Origin: Enoplolaimus lenunculus
Lineage: Eukaryota > Nematoda > Enoplea > Enoplida > Thoracostomopsidae
Direction: 5' to 3'
Assembly (NCBI GenBank): GCA_030248215.1
Contig: JASANG010001486.1
Location: forward strand, 1-64,000
Length of the DNA: 64,000 nucleotides
This document shows positions 22,513-34,250 of this stretch, in pieces (position 1 is the first letter of the stretch; every line of letters starts with the position of its first letter). Both the position numbers and the translations under genes were made by a program. Below the pieces are notes generated by a model that was not told the origin of the DNA, searched no databases, and saw only the letters and a list, made by a program, of their open reading frames with translations.

Positions 22513-23727
22513 CCGATAATAGAATGCATACGGCTCCAGAATAATAACTGGATGAGGCTTGCATCCAGGGGGCTTCACAAAACACGCACAAGTTGAGCTA
22601 AAATATCCCTTGCGGGAATTTTACGAGGGGGACTGAGACTCAAGCTTGGAAATATTAAACTATTTCTGTAAGTCTACAGCCTAAACCTAAAACTGGTGAT
22701 TAGCAAAACCTAGCATATATTTATTGAATAATGTACACATATTGTGAAAGTTGAAAACATAAAATATATTCAAGCAATCCATTACAAAAACAGTTAAAGT
22801 GCACTGATTATGAGTGATTTTACAGTTTTCTGTCTGTTACATTTAATATAATAAGATATGCGATTCTTTGATTTGCACCGGATAACCGTAATAATTTGCT
22901 GCCGCCGACGGCACTATTTGACAGCATCACAATCTGCAACTCGTATTACCGTCGAATTTTTTAAGCTTCTCTAGTCGTCTAATGATGAATGATATCTCAG
23001 GATATGAATGTTGAAATCAGCCTTGACTCATATTTTCATACCCGGCTTAAACCTACTTGTCAAATGTAATATTTGTTGTTCTCAAATTTGATGATTGACA
23101 GATTACGATAACGTAAAAATATTTTACAATACAGCCGGATCTGTAGGCAGACACGGTAACTCATAGGAAATCAGCAATTTACCCCTGAAAATTTTTTTGA
23201 TTCCTAAAACAGAAAAAAGTTTCAGCTTTCACTTGTAACTCATCCGAAATCCGTGTATGTTCCCACCGAACAAATATTTGACCACCCCTTCTTAGCATTC
23301 TAAGCTGGCTACTGTTTTGAATATAAGTAGCATATCTCAGTTTCAGGCATATCTGTCTTCACTGTGCAAGCAAAGCTCTGACATGTTTCAAAGGTTAATA
23401 ATTAATTATTTGCAAGGACACACAAACCAGCTTTTTGATTGGCTTTTCGTTTGCCAAACAAACGATTATCAGGTGTCGGGTTACAACCGGAACAATATAT
23501 ATAAATATACTGCTATGTCATCTTGGTTATGAATTTTTGTTAGGCACTGATATTGAAAGCTGTCACTTGAATGTAGTTTCGTTCCGTATTTACCAGATTT
23601 GAACCGGTGCAACTATATAGGACGTCTTAGGCAGCTTTATGTTAAAATATTTTCGTCATTCGCCTCCTTGCCATGAAAACATTTTCTCGTAGCATTAAAA
23701 GTGGGTCCCATAAGCTAGTATATATAT
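22513..23727. other. No gene seen
   Basis: AT-rich spacer of about 1.2 kb. Short open frames near 23317 have no domain or splice context. Confidence 0.3.
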
Positions 23728-23733
23728 ATAGAT

Positions 23734-23768
<35 letters not shown>

Positions 23769-23826
23769 TTCATATATAATATTCATAAAGTAATATAAAC
23801 ATATATAATATCCATAAAGTAATATA
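23728..23826. repeat. (TTTA)n microsatellite plus two 30-odd-bp tandem units
   Basis: About ten TTTA units at 23731-23770 are followed by two copies of CATATATAATAT.CATAAAG with TAATATA between them. Confidence 0.85.
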
Positions 23827-24595
23827 TGGAAAGTACGGTTCCTCTATCTTGCGTATTTTTAATTTCGGATTGTTCTAACCAAATGAATCATGTCCGTAGA
23901 AGCGGCATTGGGCCTTTAGTGCGACATTTTGATGTGTTGCTTTAGCTCGCCCCATCTTCAGATTCTTTTATCTGGCACTGGTGCGCGAGGTTAACACCAA
24001 TTGCTGGATGTAAAAGCAGGCTGTATTGCACTGAAATTTTTCATGCGTAATTTTTACTTTCGCTGATTTTGCGTGGCTGCGAGGAGTCCTAAACCAACCA
24101 GGGCATCCAGGAGGCCTTGTCTGCCGAGCAAAGCAGGGATCAAAACCAAAATTTTGGATTAAGATTTAGTACTAAAATTGCATTTTTCACAATTACACAT
24201 ACATTGCGGTCTGTCAGAAATTTATGGATCCGTCGTCGACTGTCAACGTAAAGGTCACAACTGCTCAGCCGATGAAATTTTGACGCCGGCGCAAATATAC
24301 AGTAGCGACAGAACGTCCGCGAGTGAACCGAGTGAGAAGTCGAAAGCAATTTTAAAGGTTAAATCTTAGTAAAAAAATTTTGGCTTTGGACCCTGTTTGT
24401 GGGCCTAGGCCCCGGACGGCATCGTTTGATCCACCAGTGTTGTGCAAATGCCGTTCCTAACATAATTTTGAAATAAATCCATCCAAATTCGCCGCACAAT
24501 CTATACTTTAATCAATTTGAAAATGTGCCCATTAATTTTAAACTTTTAAAACGTCAATAATCGCAGTTTTATTTTTTGCTCTAAAATTTTTTTAA
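23827..24595. other. No gene seen
   Basis: Spacer. Overlapping short frames on both strands at 24140-24370 are not supported by domain or splice signals. Confidence 0.3.
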
Positions 24596-24678
24596 TCCAA
24601 ACTGATTGAAAATTTTCTGGGGGGGGAATTTTTCTTGGGAAGCTGAACCTACCCGCACCCTCTTGGCTACGGGCCCGT
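24596..24678. mobile_element. Family D fragment
   Basis: TTGAAAATTTTCTGGGGGGG through CCTCTTGGCTACGGGCC is one end of family D. The other half is absent. Confidence 0.5.
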
Positions 24679-24802
24679 ACAGTAGTGGCTTTATCGACTA
24701 GTAATGAATAATGGATAGGGTTTGTTTTTCCCAGCTGTTTTCTGGATGCGCATTAGAGGCCGGGTTAGAATTCTAAAGTGTGCGCGGATACTTTTTTTGG
24801 GG

Positions 24803-24980
24803 GCCAATACTCGTTTTAGGGCCATAACAGTAGATTAAGCGTACTCATAAGCGTAAGCCTAAACGTTGCAACAGCGTATTCCTAAGCCTAAGCCTAAGCA
24901 AAAAATGTATCCTAGAATGTACGCCTACTTTTTTACAGACCCACGAGAAACCGGAACAGCCCTAAAAGTAACATGATCCC
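24803..24980 (+). mobile_element. Family A TTAGGC-MITE, diverged subfamily
   Basis: GCCATAACAGTAGATTAAGC, CCTAAGCCTAAGCCTAAGCA, then TTTTTTACAGACCCACGAG and AAAAGTAACATGATCC. The right half is nearly the same as the copy at 26251, marking a separate lineage. Confidence 0.65.
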
Positions 24981-25540
24981 TGTTTGGGATCCGAAATTTT
25001 ACAGTTTCAAAGCGTATTTTTACCACAATTTTTTATATTTTAAAATTAGAAATTAAAATACGTCAAAGGAGAATAATAATTTTCAGTTCGTGCTATATCG
25101 TCCCAAAAACGCATTGTGAGCTTCAAAATGAACCATTTACATCGCTAACGTTTCAGCCCAGCAGGGACCTGCAAGGAATACATCAGTCGTTTCTCGTGTG
25201 TCCCCTCTCGCTGCGCCTCTAATATGAGTTTACAGTGTTTTTTTAAAAAAAATTGTTTTGATGTTTATAAATATACTTCTGTCAAATTGAATTCAATTCG
25301 TAATCAAATACCTTTACATGTGATCGTTTGCGACAATGAGGAATAAAGCAGAGTTTAAGGGAAGAATTATTATTTAAATTTTCCGTTGAAACTCATTGCT
25401 TGCCCTGGATTATAAACTAATTTTGTCTCGATTGAGTAAATAATTTTTGACAGTCCATCATTGCATGCGAAGCTTTAGTATTTTTTTTTAGTTTCACATT
25501 TTTTTGTCACAAATGTTTGACAAGTTGCCAGCCGGAAAGC
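24981..25540. other. No gene seen
   Basis: AT-rich spacer with nothing I can support. Confidence 0.3.
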
Positions 25541-25763
25541 CAGAGGCGGATCCACAAATTTCTGACAGCGGGGGTGAGGGGCGGGCTGGCAAATGTTATG
25601 AAACGCAAAAATTGTAAAGGTACAGACGTTATCATTTTATCACCAAAAATATTCTGAAGGAGTAAAATTGTAATGCAAAGAGAAACCTTACCATTTTATT
25701 ACAAAAAATTTCTGACGGAAGGGCGTACGCCCCTCCCCCGCCGCCTCTCTGGATCCGCTAGTG
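25541..25763. mobile_element. Family C GGATCC-hAT MITE
   Basis: Ends CAGAGGCGGATCC and GGATCCGCTAGTG. Flanking 8-mers CGGAAAGC (25533-25540) and CGGAGAGC (25764-25771) match at 7 of 8. The interior has two AAAAATTTCTGA/ATTTTATCAC blocks. The GC-rich right shoulder reads GGGCGTACGCCCC, a small palindrome. Confidence 0.85.
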
Positions 25764-25989
25764 CGGAGAGCTTGATGTTTTATGTGTCAGTGGGGGCGTC
25801 CCGGGTTCCAGTTTTCCACATGACAGCGATTAACAAGATTAAACTTTTGATTATTTTTTTCGATTAGGCTTAGGTTTTTAGGTTCAGCACAGAAAAGGTA
25901 ACTTTTCAGTCACTATAAAACAATTTACTGTACTCTAGAAATGTTTAGCTTGGCGTGTAAAATAACGTGCCTGAACATTGTTTGCCTAC

Positions 25990-26245
25990 TGTACTGACCC
26001 GAATAAGAGGGGGAAGGGGTAATAAGAAGGTGGTCCCCATTTTGGGTCCGAATCTATAGGAGTCCGTATCCCTAATAAGAGTCCGTAAGCGGATAGAGTC
26101 CCTAAACCCTAATTAGAGTCCATAAATGTCAATTAATCCTAATTGTAGCACATAAATGACTCCAGGACCAAATAATTTGAGTTCGAAGCTTGAATGCCTA
26201 CTTAAATTTTGAAAGAACATTCCCTAAGTATAACCTTTTATCATC
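25990..26245. mobile_element. Family E GTAGTGACCCG-MITE
   Basis: TGTACTGACCCGAATAAGAG, then GGAGTCCGTATCCCTAATAA, GAGTCCCTAAACCCTAATTA and GAGTCCATAAATGTCAATTA. This ordered set of words defines the family. The right end is lost. Confidence 0.75.
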
Positions 26246-26250
26246 GCTCA

Positions 26251-26378
26251 AACTATTGAATCCTAAGCCTAAACCTAAGCCTAAGCCTAAGCTAAAAAAT
26301 GTGGTCTAGAATCTAAACGTTCTCTTTTGCAGACCCACCAGAAACCTGGACGCCCCCAAAAGTAACATAGGCCATTTT
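26251..26378 (+). mobile_element. Family A TTAGGC-MITE, truncated left end
   Basis: Runs of CCTAAGCCTAAGCCTAAGC, then the TTTTGCAGACCCACCAG block and a right end AAAAGTAACATAGGCC, the same lineage as 24803. Confidence 0.65.
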
Positions 26379-26925
26379 TTTTAAATTTACAGTTTTTATA
26401 TTGTTTTTATTTATTTGTTTCTTTTTCAAATATATAACTTTTTATATTGTTGTTTATTTGTTAATTTTTTACTTAAACTAAGAACTAAAAAAGACCCGAC
26501 GCGTGTGTTCCTAAAAGCAATCGTAAATCAATAATCGTCTCTTTCTATAGTGAACATTGCGCGGCTTTTGTGTTTGTTACAAAACGGTTGTTCAGCACCG
26601 GTAAACAACATCAAAGATAACAGTTTTATTATGAAATATATTTCAATAAATCATTTCGGCTTAATTTATGAGTTTTAAGCTGAATTTCATCTTCGGGTAT
26701 TATTCTGACGGTCGGTTGAAACTGTGTAATTATTAGCTTGAAGTTTTCATATTCAGCTTCATTTCTAGCAATTTTTAATCTTAAACAGTTTATAGTTTAA
26801 ATATGAAATAGCGCCTGCCACAAAATGCCTGTCAAGCGAACGCTGTATGCCTGTAAGCACGAGTTTAGGCCCACGGAATACCACTAACGATTTTTCCACC
26901 AGACTCACACAAGATAAAAAAATAT
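26379..26925. other. No gene seen
   Basis: AT-rich spacer with no supported feature. Confidence 0.3.
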
Positions 26926-27079
26926 GGCCCATGCATAGAACAGGGCCGGAACAGTAGTATAAGCATGTTCCTAAGCCTAAACCTAAGCCTAAGCCTAAGC
27001 ACAAAATTAGTCTAAAGCTTAGACTGACTCTATTATAGCCCCTCCGGAAAACGATCCGGCCCTGTTCTATACATGGGCC
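26926..27079 (+). mobile_element. Family A TTAGGC-MITE, compact intact copy
   Basis: The best copy for defining the family at only 154 bp. Left GGCCCATGCATAGAACAGG, AGTAGTATAAGCATGTTCC, four or five CCTAAG hexamers, AAAATTAGTCTAAAGCTTAG, and right CCTGTTCTATACATGGGCC. The terminal inverted repeat covers about 26 bp with one mismatch. Confidence 0.88.
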
Positions 27080-27435
27080 AAAAATATTGTTGGTGAAATT
27101 TAACCCACGTTGGTTTTTAGATTTCGTGACACACACTTCTCGTATACCAGCACTTGTCCTTTGTTCAAAGACGTAGGCAGAAATTAAGTTTGGGACAAAC
27201 TATAGGCGGAATTTGGTTGCTGGGACTGGATGATTTTATAACCAAGGCACCCTGCGAATCGTTGGCCGCTGTTTAGTCCGAAATGGCAAGTTTTGAACGG
27301 TGATATAGGTAGCAGCACTGTGAGGTTTGAGTTATACATAGTGTGTAAATTTGGCCCGCGTTTCTTTTTACGTGCTTTTATTGCAAAGCCACAAACGAGG
27401 GAATTTTGAGGAAAAGACCTAGGCGGTGCCGGTTC
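27080..27435. other. No gene seen
   Basis: Spacer between a family A and a family H element; no supported feature. Confidence 0.3.
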
Positions 27436-27973
27436 GGGTCTTTTCGGTTACCCCCCAGGCGGCGTTTGTTCAAAAATGGTTGGATTTGGGAAATTTTTGC
27501 ATATTGGAGCTTTTATGACTTCCCCCGATCATTCCACGCCCAAATTTGAATTTTTGAAAAATTCGATTCTTCAAGGTGCAAAAGTCCCCCATAAAACTAA
27601 AGAAATTTTTGTCAAAACATTAGACACGTACCATATCATTCCAAGCAATTTACGGAGCTGAGTAAAATGGTCTTATTGCTCCACAATCAGACGTCTTGCT
27701 AACGCGTTATGGTCAAATAACTGGATTAGCGCGCTGCTAACGAGTTGAAACAGCACGAAATTAGTTATTTGACGAAAACTCGTTAGCTAGAAGCTGACTG
27801 TGGAACAATTAACACAATTCATCTCATCTTCGCAAGCTACGTTTAATAATTTGTAATTTGTTGTTGGTTGCAAAACGATCAGGGGAGGTTATCAGGAGCT
27901 CAAATATGCAAAAATTTTCCAAATAAACCATTTTAGCGTAAACGACGGCTCTGGGGGATAACCGAAAAGACCC
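27436..27973. mobile_element. Family H foldback element, copy 2
   Basis: The left arm starts GGGTCTTTTCGGTTACCCCC and the right arm ends GGGGATAACCGAAAAGACCC, exact reverse complements over 20 bp apart from run length. Internal matching pairs include AAATGGTTGGATTTGG with the opposite-strand version near 27925, and GCTAACGCGTTATGGTCAAA with the GACGAAAACTCGTTAGC block. At 538 bp it is a single long hairpin. Confidence 0.82.
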
Positions 27974-28057
27974 GCCGTTGCTTCAATGAATAATTTTTTG
28001 ATCTTTAAACAATTGTCTTATAGTAAAGTTTTGCTTGACCCACAGACGAATAGGCTC

Positions 28058-28219
28058 TAGAACGTAGCCAAGGAAAGCCAGAGGGGCTCTGCCCCCCCTT
28101 GGAAAAACTTTGGCTCCATAGAAAAATTTCAACCCTGCTTGTAAGTCAACGAAAACCCTTGTATGTACGTCCTGAAAAAATTTTTAGCCCCCCTAGCAAA
28201 GTGAGCTGGCTACGGGCCT
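28058..28219. mobile_element. Family D CGTAGCC-MITE
   Basis: AACGTAGCCAAGGAAAGC.. then CCTGCTTGTAAGTCAACG, AAAACCCTTGTATGTACG and a right end GAGCTGGCTACGGGCC. Both ends carry the CGTAGCC motif, inverted. Confidence 0.75.
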
Positions 28220-28493
28220 GCATAGGTTATATTTCGGCGGCGAACAGCTTCAAAGTCAAAACACAGTTTAGATGGTTAAAACGACAAAATTAATATGTTT
28301 TCGTTCAGAGTTTGAACAGTAATTTCAGTTGAGGCTAATTTTCAAAACACCGAAAAACTTACAAAAATATTGCCGAAATAAATCTGCATAGATAGTTTCA
28401 ATTTTTGTTTTATAGGAAGCGCTCAGTTATACGCTGAATTTAAACTTTCAAGCGTCACAATCACAAATGTTTTATAAAATTTCTTCTGCCAAT

Positions 28494-28688
28494 GTAAACA
28501 ACAGGGGCGGAACAGTATTATAAGCATTATTCCTAATCGAAAGCCTAAGCTTAAAACACCTAAGCGTAGCAATGAGCATATTCCTAAGCCTAAGCCTAAG
28601 CCTAAGCCTAAGCCAAGCAATTGTCTAAAGCTTTATGCTTACTCTATTGCAGTCACACAGAAAAACGTTGCGCCCCTTACAAGGGCTA
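28494..28688 (+). mobile_element. Family A TTAGGC-MITE
   Basis: Left ACAGGGGCGGAACAGTATTA, CCTAAG hexamers in two blocks, and right GTTGCGCCCCTTACAAGGGC. It belongs to the AAAGAACAGGGGCGG subfamily. Confidence 0.78.
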
Positions 28689-28846
28689 AATGTGCTAAAA
28701 ACAACAGTATCATAATCGCTTGAGTTTCAAATATCAAAACAAATTATATCGCTATTGTAGCATAAAATACAAATATCGCTTCTTTCACATTCAATTTAAT
28801 AGCTCATAACTCGAGCTGTTACTCATCGCTCATATCACCAGCAGAT

Positions 28847-29012
28847 CCAGAGAGAGGCGTACGCCCGTCGTCAGAACTTTTTTGTGATAAAATGGTAACA
28901 TCCGTGCCTTAAAAATTTTCCCCATCAGAAAGTTGACACATATACGATGCAGTAAAAATTGTGTTTCGTAACGTTTGCCGGTCCGTTCAGTCCCTGTGAG
29001 AAAATTCTGGAG
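28847..29012. mobile_element. Family C-like element, eroded
   Basis: AGCAGATCCAGAG, GGCGTACGCCCGTCG, TTTTGTGATAAAATGGTAA and GTGTTTCGTAACGTTTGCC follow the family C order in the 835-1110 direction. The termini are worn. Confidence 0.5.
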
Positions 29013-29791
29013 CCGTCGCCAGGCCAGTCGGCTTTGAATCAGGCCGGCGTTGAACGCGTAATGAAAAATATTTCCATGAAATCGGTGCCTATGTTTGTTT
29101 AAAAATTTTCAATTCGAAACACAACAATAACGAAGACATTGTTTTTAAGCCAGAGTAAGCTGGTTGTTATTGCTAATACTTTAAACGTTGTATGTGTGAT
29201 ACAGGCGTTTTGTAGTGATTTTTCGGTTTTCAACTTAGCCGCCGAGCAAAATATTGCTCCAAAGGAAACATTAAACTGTACTGCCAGATATATTCACAAC
29301 AGCCAGTAAGGAATAACACAGGATACACTTCCACTCGGACCTTCAGAAAGGTCACAAAAAAGCGGCAATACCAGGTTTTAGAATTATTTGTTGGATCCTA
29401 AAAGTCAGCACCATTTTCCATTAGGTGGGACCCTCTCAATGTGGATTCCTGGCTACACCCCTGTGATCGCACGCTGTTATCGTAACTCAATATTTAGCAT
29501 AAATATCGCACAAATAGTTCTGTGAATGCTCTATTTTAAGCTGTCCGTTATATATTTTGCTTATATGCCAACGTAAATTTAGCAAATTACTACGGTTGAG
29601 TTTCGTAAATATTGCTATAGTTATTTTGATAAGTAGTGGAATTAACTACAAATAGGGTTCATATCCAACCAGCGTTGCTGGTAAAATTATTCTGGTCAAC
29701 ATTAGTGGAATTTGGTTTACGGTTTTAACCCGGTAGAAAATAACACGTCGCTAAATGCCAGTTTTGGTCATATGCCGGCTGGAGGAATTAC
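29013..29791. other. No gene seen
   Basis: Spacer with no supported coding, RNA or repeat feature. Confidence 0.3.
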
Positions 29792-29799
29792 CTGAGAAC

Positions 29800-30449
29800 C
29801 GTGGCGAATTCAGAAGTTTCTAGTGGGGGGATGAACAAGTGGAAAATGTTAAGTTTTGGCGTATGTTCATACATATTTTTATGTATATAAAACAGCCAAA
29901 AGCCACACACACTGGACCATTCATAGAATAGGCCCCTACCAATTTCCTGAGTAATATCCTAATTTCCCAAAATCCTAATTCCCGGGTAGTATGGCAATTT
30001 CCCGAAAGCTTAGGCTGTTTAGAAGTTTAAGTTTAAACTCAGGTTTAGGCTCAAGTTGAGCGTATGCTTTATGCTAAAATTTAGGTGTTGGCTTAGGTTC
30101 GCGCAAAGGCTAGAAAGTGCATTGGCAGTCGTATGCAGGAGACGGTCTCACTGTAGCCAAATTGGCATTTTTGATTCCCCAACACTTGAGAACTTTGTTC
30201 GCAGTGCCGGAGCAGACACTGGTGGAGACTCCTTCTAAAACACGCTAACGAAGCGACCGAGAAACCAGACGCATTTACAACTTGTCAAAGCGCATAGAAA
30301 ATTAGTTGTGTTGAATTTAAACAACTGTGAAATTTTGACATATCGGAACAAGAGTTTGCATTGTAAGTTTGATTTTAGCCCTGAAAAAATTTACACTCGG
30401 CAGTAGGTAAGGAGATGCTCCCACCATCCACCCCTGGATCCGCCCTTGC
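29800..30449. mobile_element. Long family C-type element with a perfect 8-bp target duplication
   Basis: The left tip CGTGGCGAATTCAG and right tip CCTGGATCCGCCCTTG resemble family C ends. CTGAGAAC occurs at 29792-29799 and 30450-30457, an exact 8-bp duplication. At 650 bp it is longer than its relatives. Its interior includes a stretch of repeated CTAATTCCC words and degraded TTAGG-like words near 30005-30060, perhaps an older family A remnant. Confidence 0.78.
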
Positions 30450-30457
30450 CTGAGAAC

Positions 30458-31160
30458 ACCATACATATTATATACATATATATATTTTTATATATTAGCC
30501 TAAGCATTATCCTAAATCCTAACAGCAGTGTTTAATTTTCATCGCTGTATTAAAGGACCACAAAGTGGTGCTTAGACTCTGTCGTATTCGTGATAGCCGA
30601 TATTTAGTACTTCTGTAAGAAATAACCTAAAAACCAGGGCCGGGGAGCAGCCACCCCCCATACATCCCATTCGGCGAGCCCCACCCCTAAATTTTTCTCC
30701 ACCCGAACCGGTTGACACAAAAACCGCCGAAGTTTCAAAATGCGTCTGGCTTCTCGCTCGGTTCGCTTCTCGCGAGTTTGGGGCCCCCTCATCCTAAAGT
30801 TCGTGGGAAGCCCCTGCCCCTGTGTGCTCCGGCATTGCAAAAACAACAAAGACAGCAACCTCGTCATTTTTTATTAACAATTTTGATACCTGAGGGGAAA
30901 CTGTTACATGCCCCCTCTGTCCGTAGCAATAAAGCATAATACCATAAATAGAATACAATTAAATTGAAGCTAATAAAAGCCTAATGTTCCATAAAGTCCG
31001 CGTCTGATATTTGTGATATAAAATTTTTTTGACTAATAAAATGTTTATGGCAGGATAACAAAAATGAAAATTGGGTTATTTGTGAAACATCAGGCGTTGT
31101 CCTGTTGTTATCTGTTTAAAACGGATGTGGTGTGTGACTCTGTATATTGTAAGCCAGGCT
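30458..31160. other. No gene seen
   Basis: Spacer with a GC-richer patch at 30630-30910, open on both strands but without domain or splice support. Confidence 0.3.
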
Positions 31161-31880
31161 AGCAATCGTTAGTTGCAGGCGGGAAGTATGAAATGTATTG
31201 AGAAAGCGAGAAAAAATTTTCCAAACATAGAAAAGTTCTTTAATGAAGTCACAGTGTAAATACTAGTGAGTTGATTTTAACTCAGAATGCGTGGCATCCC
31301 ACTCAAAAGTCTGAGCTGTGAATTAGGTATTTCAGAACTCAGAATTCTGACAGCAATCGTTACTTACGGGCGGGAAGTATGAAATTTATTTAGAAAACCA
31401 GAAAAAATTTCCCAAACATAAAAATCCTTTAACGCAGTCACAGTGTAAATTCTAGTGAGTTGATTTTAACTCAGAATGCGTGGCATCCCACTCAAAAGTC
31501 TGAGCTGTGAATTAGGTATTTCAGAACTCAGAATTCTGACAGCAATCGTTACTTACGGGCGGGAAGTATGAAATTTATTTAGAAAACCAGAAAAAATTTC
31601 CCAAACATAAAAATCCTTTAACGCAGTCACAGTGTAAATTCTAGTGAGTTGATTTTAACTCAGAATGAGTGGCATCCCGCTCAAAAGTCTGAGCTGTGAA
31701 TTAGGTGTTTCAGAATTCAGAATTTTGATTTGATTAAACACTTTCTTAGTTAATTGATCTCATAGGGAATGAAATCGGCTCAGAGTAGAGTTACTATTTA
31801 CTGTAATTAACTCAGAAATCATTAGACATAGCTAATTCCTTCTCTGAGTGAATTAATCAATTCATCGAAATTTACAGTGC
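31161..31880. mobile_element. Family F CTGTAAATTTCA-MITE with its left part in three tandem copies of about 190 bp
   Basis: The unit with AGCAATCGTTA, GGCGGGAAGTATGAAAT, ACAGTGTAAAT.CTAGTGAG and TCTGAGCTGTGAATTAGG starts at about 31161, 31352 and 31541. The second and third are almost identical; the first is more diverged. The last copy continues to the true right end AATTTACAGTGC at 31880. The tandem unit includes flanking DNA plus the element's left end. Confidence 0.85.
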
Positions 31881-32035
31881 GGTAGAGTTTGCGGCCAACA
31901 CGGCAGGGCGAAAATTTCCATAGCTGCAAGTCAATAGTTGAACGGCGAATAATAAAGCGAATGACCACAACATAAGGTTTTGTGAAAAAATTGCACCAAT
32001 GTTTTTAATTTTATCTTAGCGCGTCATATTGTTTA

Positions 32036-32041
32036 TCATTA

Positions 32042-32078
<37 letters not shown>

Positions 32079-32140
32079 CATTATTATTATTATTATCATT
32101 ATTTTATTATTATTATTATTATTATCATTATTATTATTAT
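32036..32140. repeat. (TTA)n microsatellite
   Basis: About 30 TTA units with a few ATC interruptions. The leucine- and tyrosine-rich frames crossing it are artefacts of the repeat. Confidence 0.95.
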
Positions 32141-32398
32141 AAAGTATTCGATTGTTCGGCTCTGGCGTTGTTCGGATTATCTCGGACTAATAGAATGTAC
32201 TGTTGGGACCCAAATAAAGGCGGGGGGTAATATTTATTTTGCCTCTCTGAACACTGTTATTCGATTACAGATTGTTTTGCTAAGTTTATTTTGCAAAAGT
32301 AAATTTCTTAATCGTTTTTTAATAAATTCAGTAGTTTAAAATAGCTTTCTGTTTTTTATGCGTTGCCCTTGTATATTTTAGGCTACTGAATCAATGGT

Positions 32399-32583
32399 CT
32401 GTATAAAGATCAGGAACGGAACGTTTTTCTGCGAGTAGTGTACGATTAACGTTTAGACTCGTTTTTGCTTAGGCTTAGATATAAGCTTTATTTTTACAGG
32501 TTGGCTTAGGCTTAGGATTAAGCCTACGCTCAGAAATATGCTGCATAATATACTACAGTTGTGGCCTATTGCATACATTGGCC
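32399..32583 (-). mobile_element. Family A TTAGGC-MITE, minus orientation
   Basis: GTATAAAGATCAGGAACGG, GTTTAGACTCG, TTAGGCTTAG blocks, AGAAATATGCTGCATAATA and GCATACATTGGCC. Confidence 0.75.
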
Positions 32584-32636
32584 GAATCAATTTCCGCCTG
32601 ATTTTAGCATTATTTAACCATAGACAACAGATTGTG

Positions 32637-32998
32637 CACTGCAAAAAAATGGTAAGTCAAATTGACTCTCTCCGAAATAAGCTCTACGGGACTACACAAA
32701 CTGAGTCAAATTCGACTCGACCAGAGTCAACCGCGCGACTCAGAGAGTCGAATTTGGCTCAGTTTGTGTAGTCCCATAGAGCCTATTTCGGAGAGTCAGT
32801 TTGACTAAGGGCAACTGTTGACAGCACTCTTGTAATTTTTTTAGTTTCACAAGTTTCGATTCCGCCAGAGTCAAATTCGACTCATTCACTCGCACGTTTG
32901 ACTCTGGCAGAGTGAAATTTGACTCACGTTTGTTTTGTCCCGTAGAGCCTATTTCGGAGAGATTCAATTTGACTCACCATTTGATTTTGGCAGTGTGA
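32637..32998. mobile_element. Family G CACTGC-MITE
   Basis: Begins CACTGCAAAAAAATGGTAAG and ends TTTGACTCACCATTTG..GGCAGTG. The interior is several inverted repeats of the words GACTC, GAGTC, CCGAAATAGGCTC and GACTACACAAACTGAG. It looks built from two copies back to back (an internal palindrome near 32725-32760). Confidence 0.75.
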
Positions 32999-33361
32999 GC
33001 TTTCTCAATAATAAATGTGTAATTGTCAAATTACAACAACGGCATGGTTTAGTCGGCATGTTCCCGTTGAATATTGCTTAAAATACTTAGAGCTATAGCC
33101 CCAAATGTTAACAAATAAAATGTGTTACATTTTTTGTGTTCAATTTTAACGATGTGAAATTCAATTTATTGTCGACAGCCATTAAATTTTAAATATTTCA
33201 CAATCTTAAGTCATTTTATAAGCTGTAATTTGTTTTATAGCACGCGTTATCATTATATTTAATACTCCTTTATAAGTAGTTTCGGCGTTTGGCTTTGAAA
33301 CGTGTAACCAGTGTTTGAGCTAAAAAATTTCTGACGGTGGGGTGGTGATGTATAACAGTGA
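32999..33361. other. No gene seen
   Basis: AT-rich spacer with no supported feature. Confidence 0.3.
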
Positions 33362-33572
33362 GGCCCAATGTATACATCAGGGTCGGAACAGTAGTATAAG
33401 CAAATTCCTAAGCTTAACGCTAAGCCTAAGCTTAAGCCTATAAGCATAAAAATGGGCTTATACCTAAGCCTAAGCCTAAGCCCAAGCCTAAGCAAAAAAT
33501 TAGTCTGAAGCTTAAGCTTACTTTATTACAGTCCCGCCGGAAAACGTTCCGGCCCTGTTCTATACATGGGCC
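33362..33572 (+). mobile_element. Family A TTAGGC-MITE, well preserved
   Basis: Left GGCCCAATGTATACATCAGG, right CCTGTTCTATACATGGGCC. The interior has two hexamer blocks separated by CATAAAAATGGGCTTATACC. This spacer is close to the unit of the 17236-18632 minisatellite. Confidence 0.85.
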
Positions 33573-34030
33573 ATACTGTGAAATAGATCGCGTACAAAAA
33601 GCTAACCGCAGTCTTTACTGCTATATCTTAATGTAAACTTATTATATTTTGATCCGTATTGCTCGGCTGAGTTTCGGGTGTTCCTTTGTCTTAGAATCTG
33701 CCAGTACGTGGAACACAATTTTAACGACAGTTTGTGGCTTATTGCATAATCAGGAATGTCGAGGGCTGGCACGCAAAAAATGCCTAAATGATTGGTGCTT
33801 AAGATAGAATTAGCATACCGTTAACGATCGGTGCACCCAAGACTGACAACAGCGGCTTGGGTGGGAGCGTTCGCCGTACCCCCTTTTTTGCACTTCCCTG
33901 CCGTCGATGACGGTTTCTTTACTTTGATGTTGACCGTTTTCACGGGTGCTATTTATATTCTGTTTTTTGAGGTTGTGAAATTTTGAAAATTTTTCGATGT
34001 TTTTCGATCAGTTTTTGCTGTTTTGCCCAA
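33573..34030. other. No gene seen
   Basis: Spacer; a short GC-richer patch near 33840-33915 has no recognisable content. Confidence 0.3.
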
Positions 34031-34250
34031 GTTGATGAGGTTTTTTTTTGGAAAAAATTCTTATGAAAGCAAAAATTAATAGAATTTTCAAAATTTTGCT
34101 TCATTTTTATGAGCGGTTTTTTGGAAAAAATTCTTATGAAAGCGAAAATTAATAGAATTTTCAAAATTTTGTCTAATTTTTATGAAGGGTTTTTGGAAAA
34201 AATTGTTATGAAAGCAAAAATTAATAGAATTTTCAAAATTTTTTTTTGCT
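34030..34250. repeat. Three tandem copies of a 72-73 bp unit
   Basis: GGAAAAAATTCTTATGAAAGC with GAATTTTCAAAATTTTG recurs with unit starts near 34051, 34124 and 34196. AT-rich; the frames through it are repeat artefacts. Confidence 0.9.

Noticed and set aside
32042-32230. Poly-leucine/tyrosine frame
   Set aside because: Artefact of the (TTA)n microsatellite.
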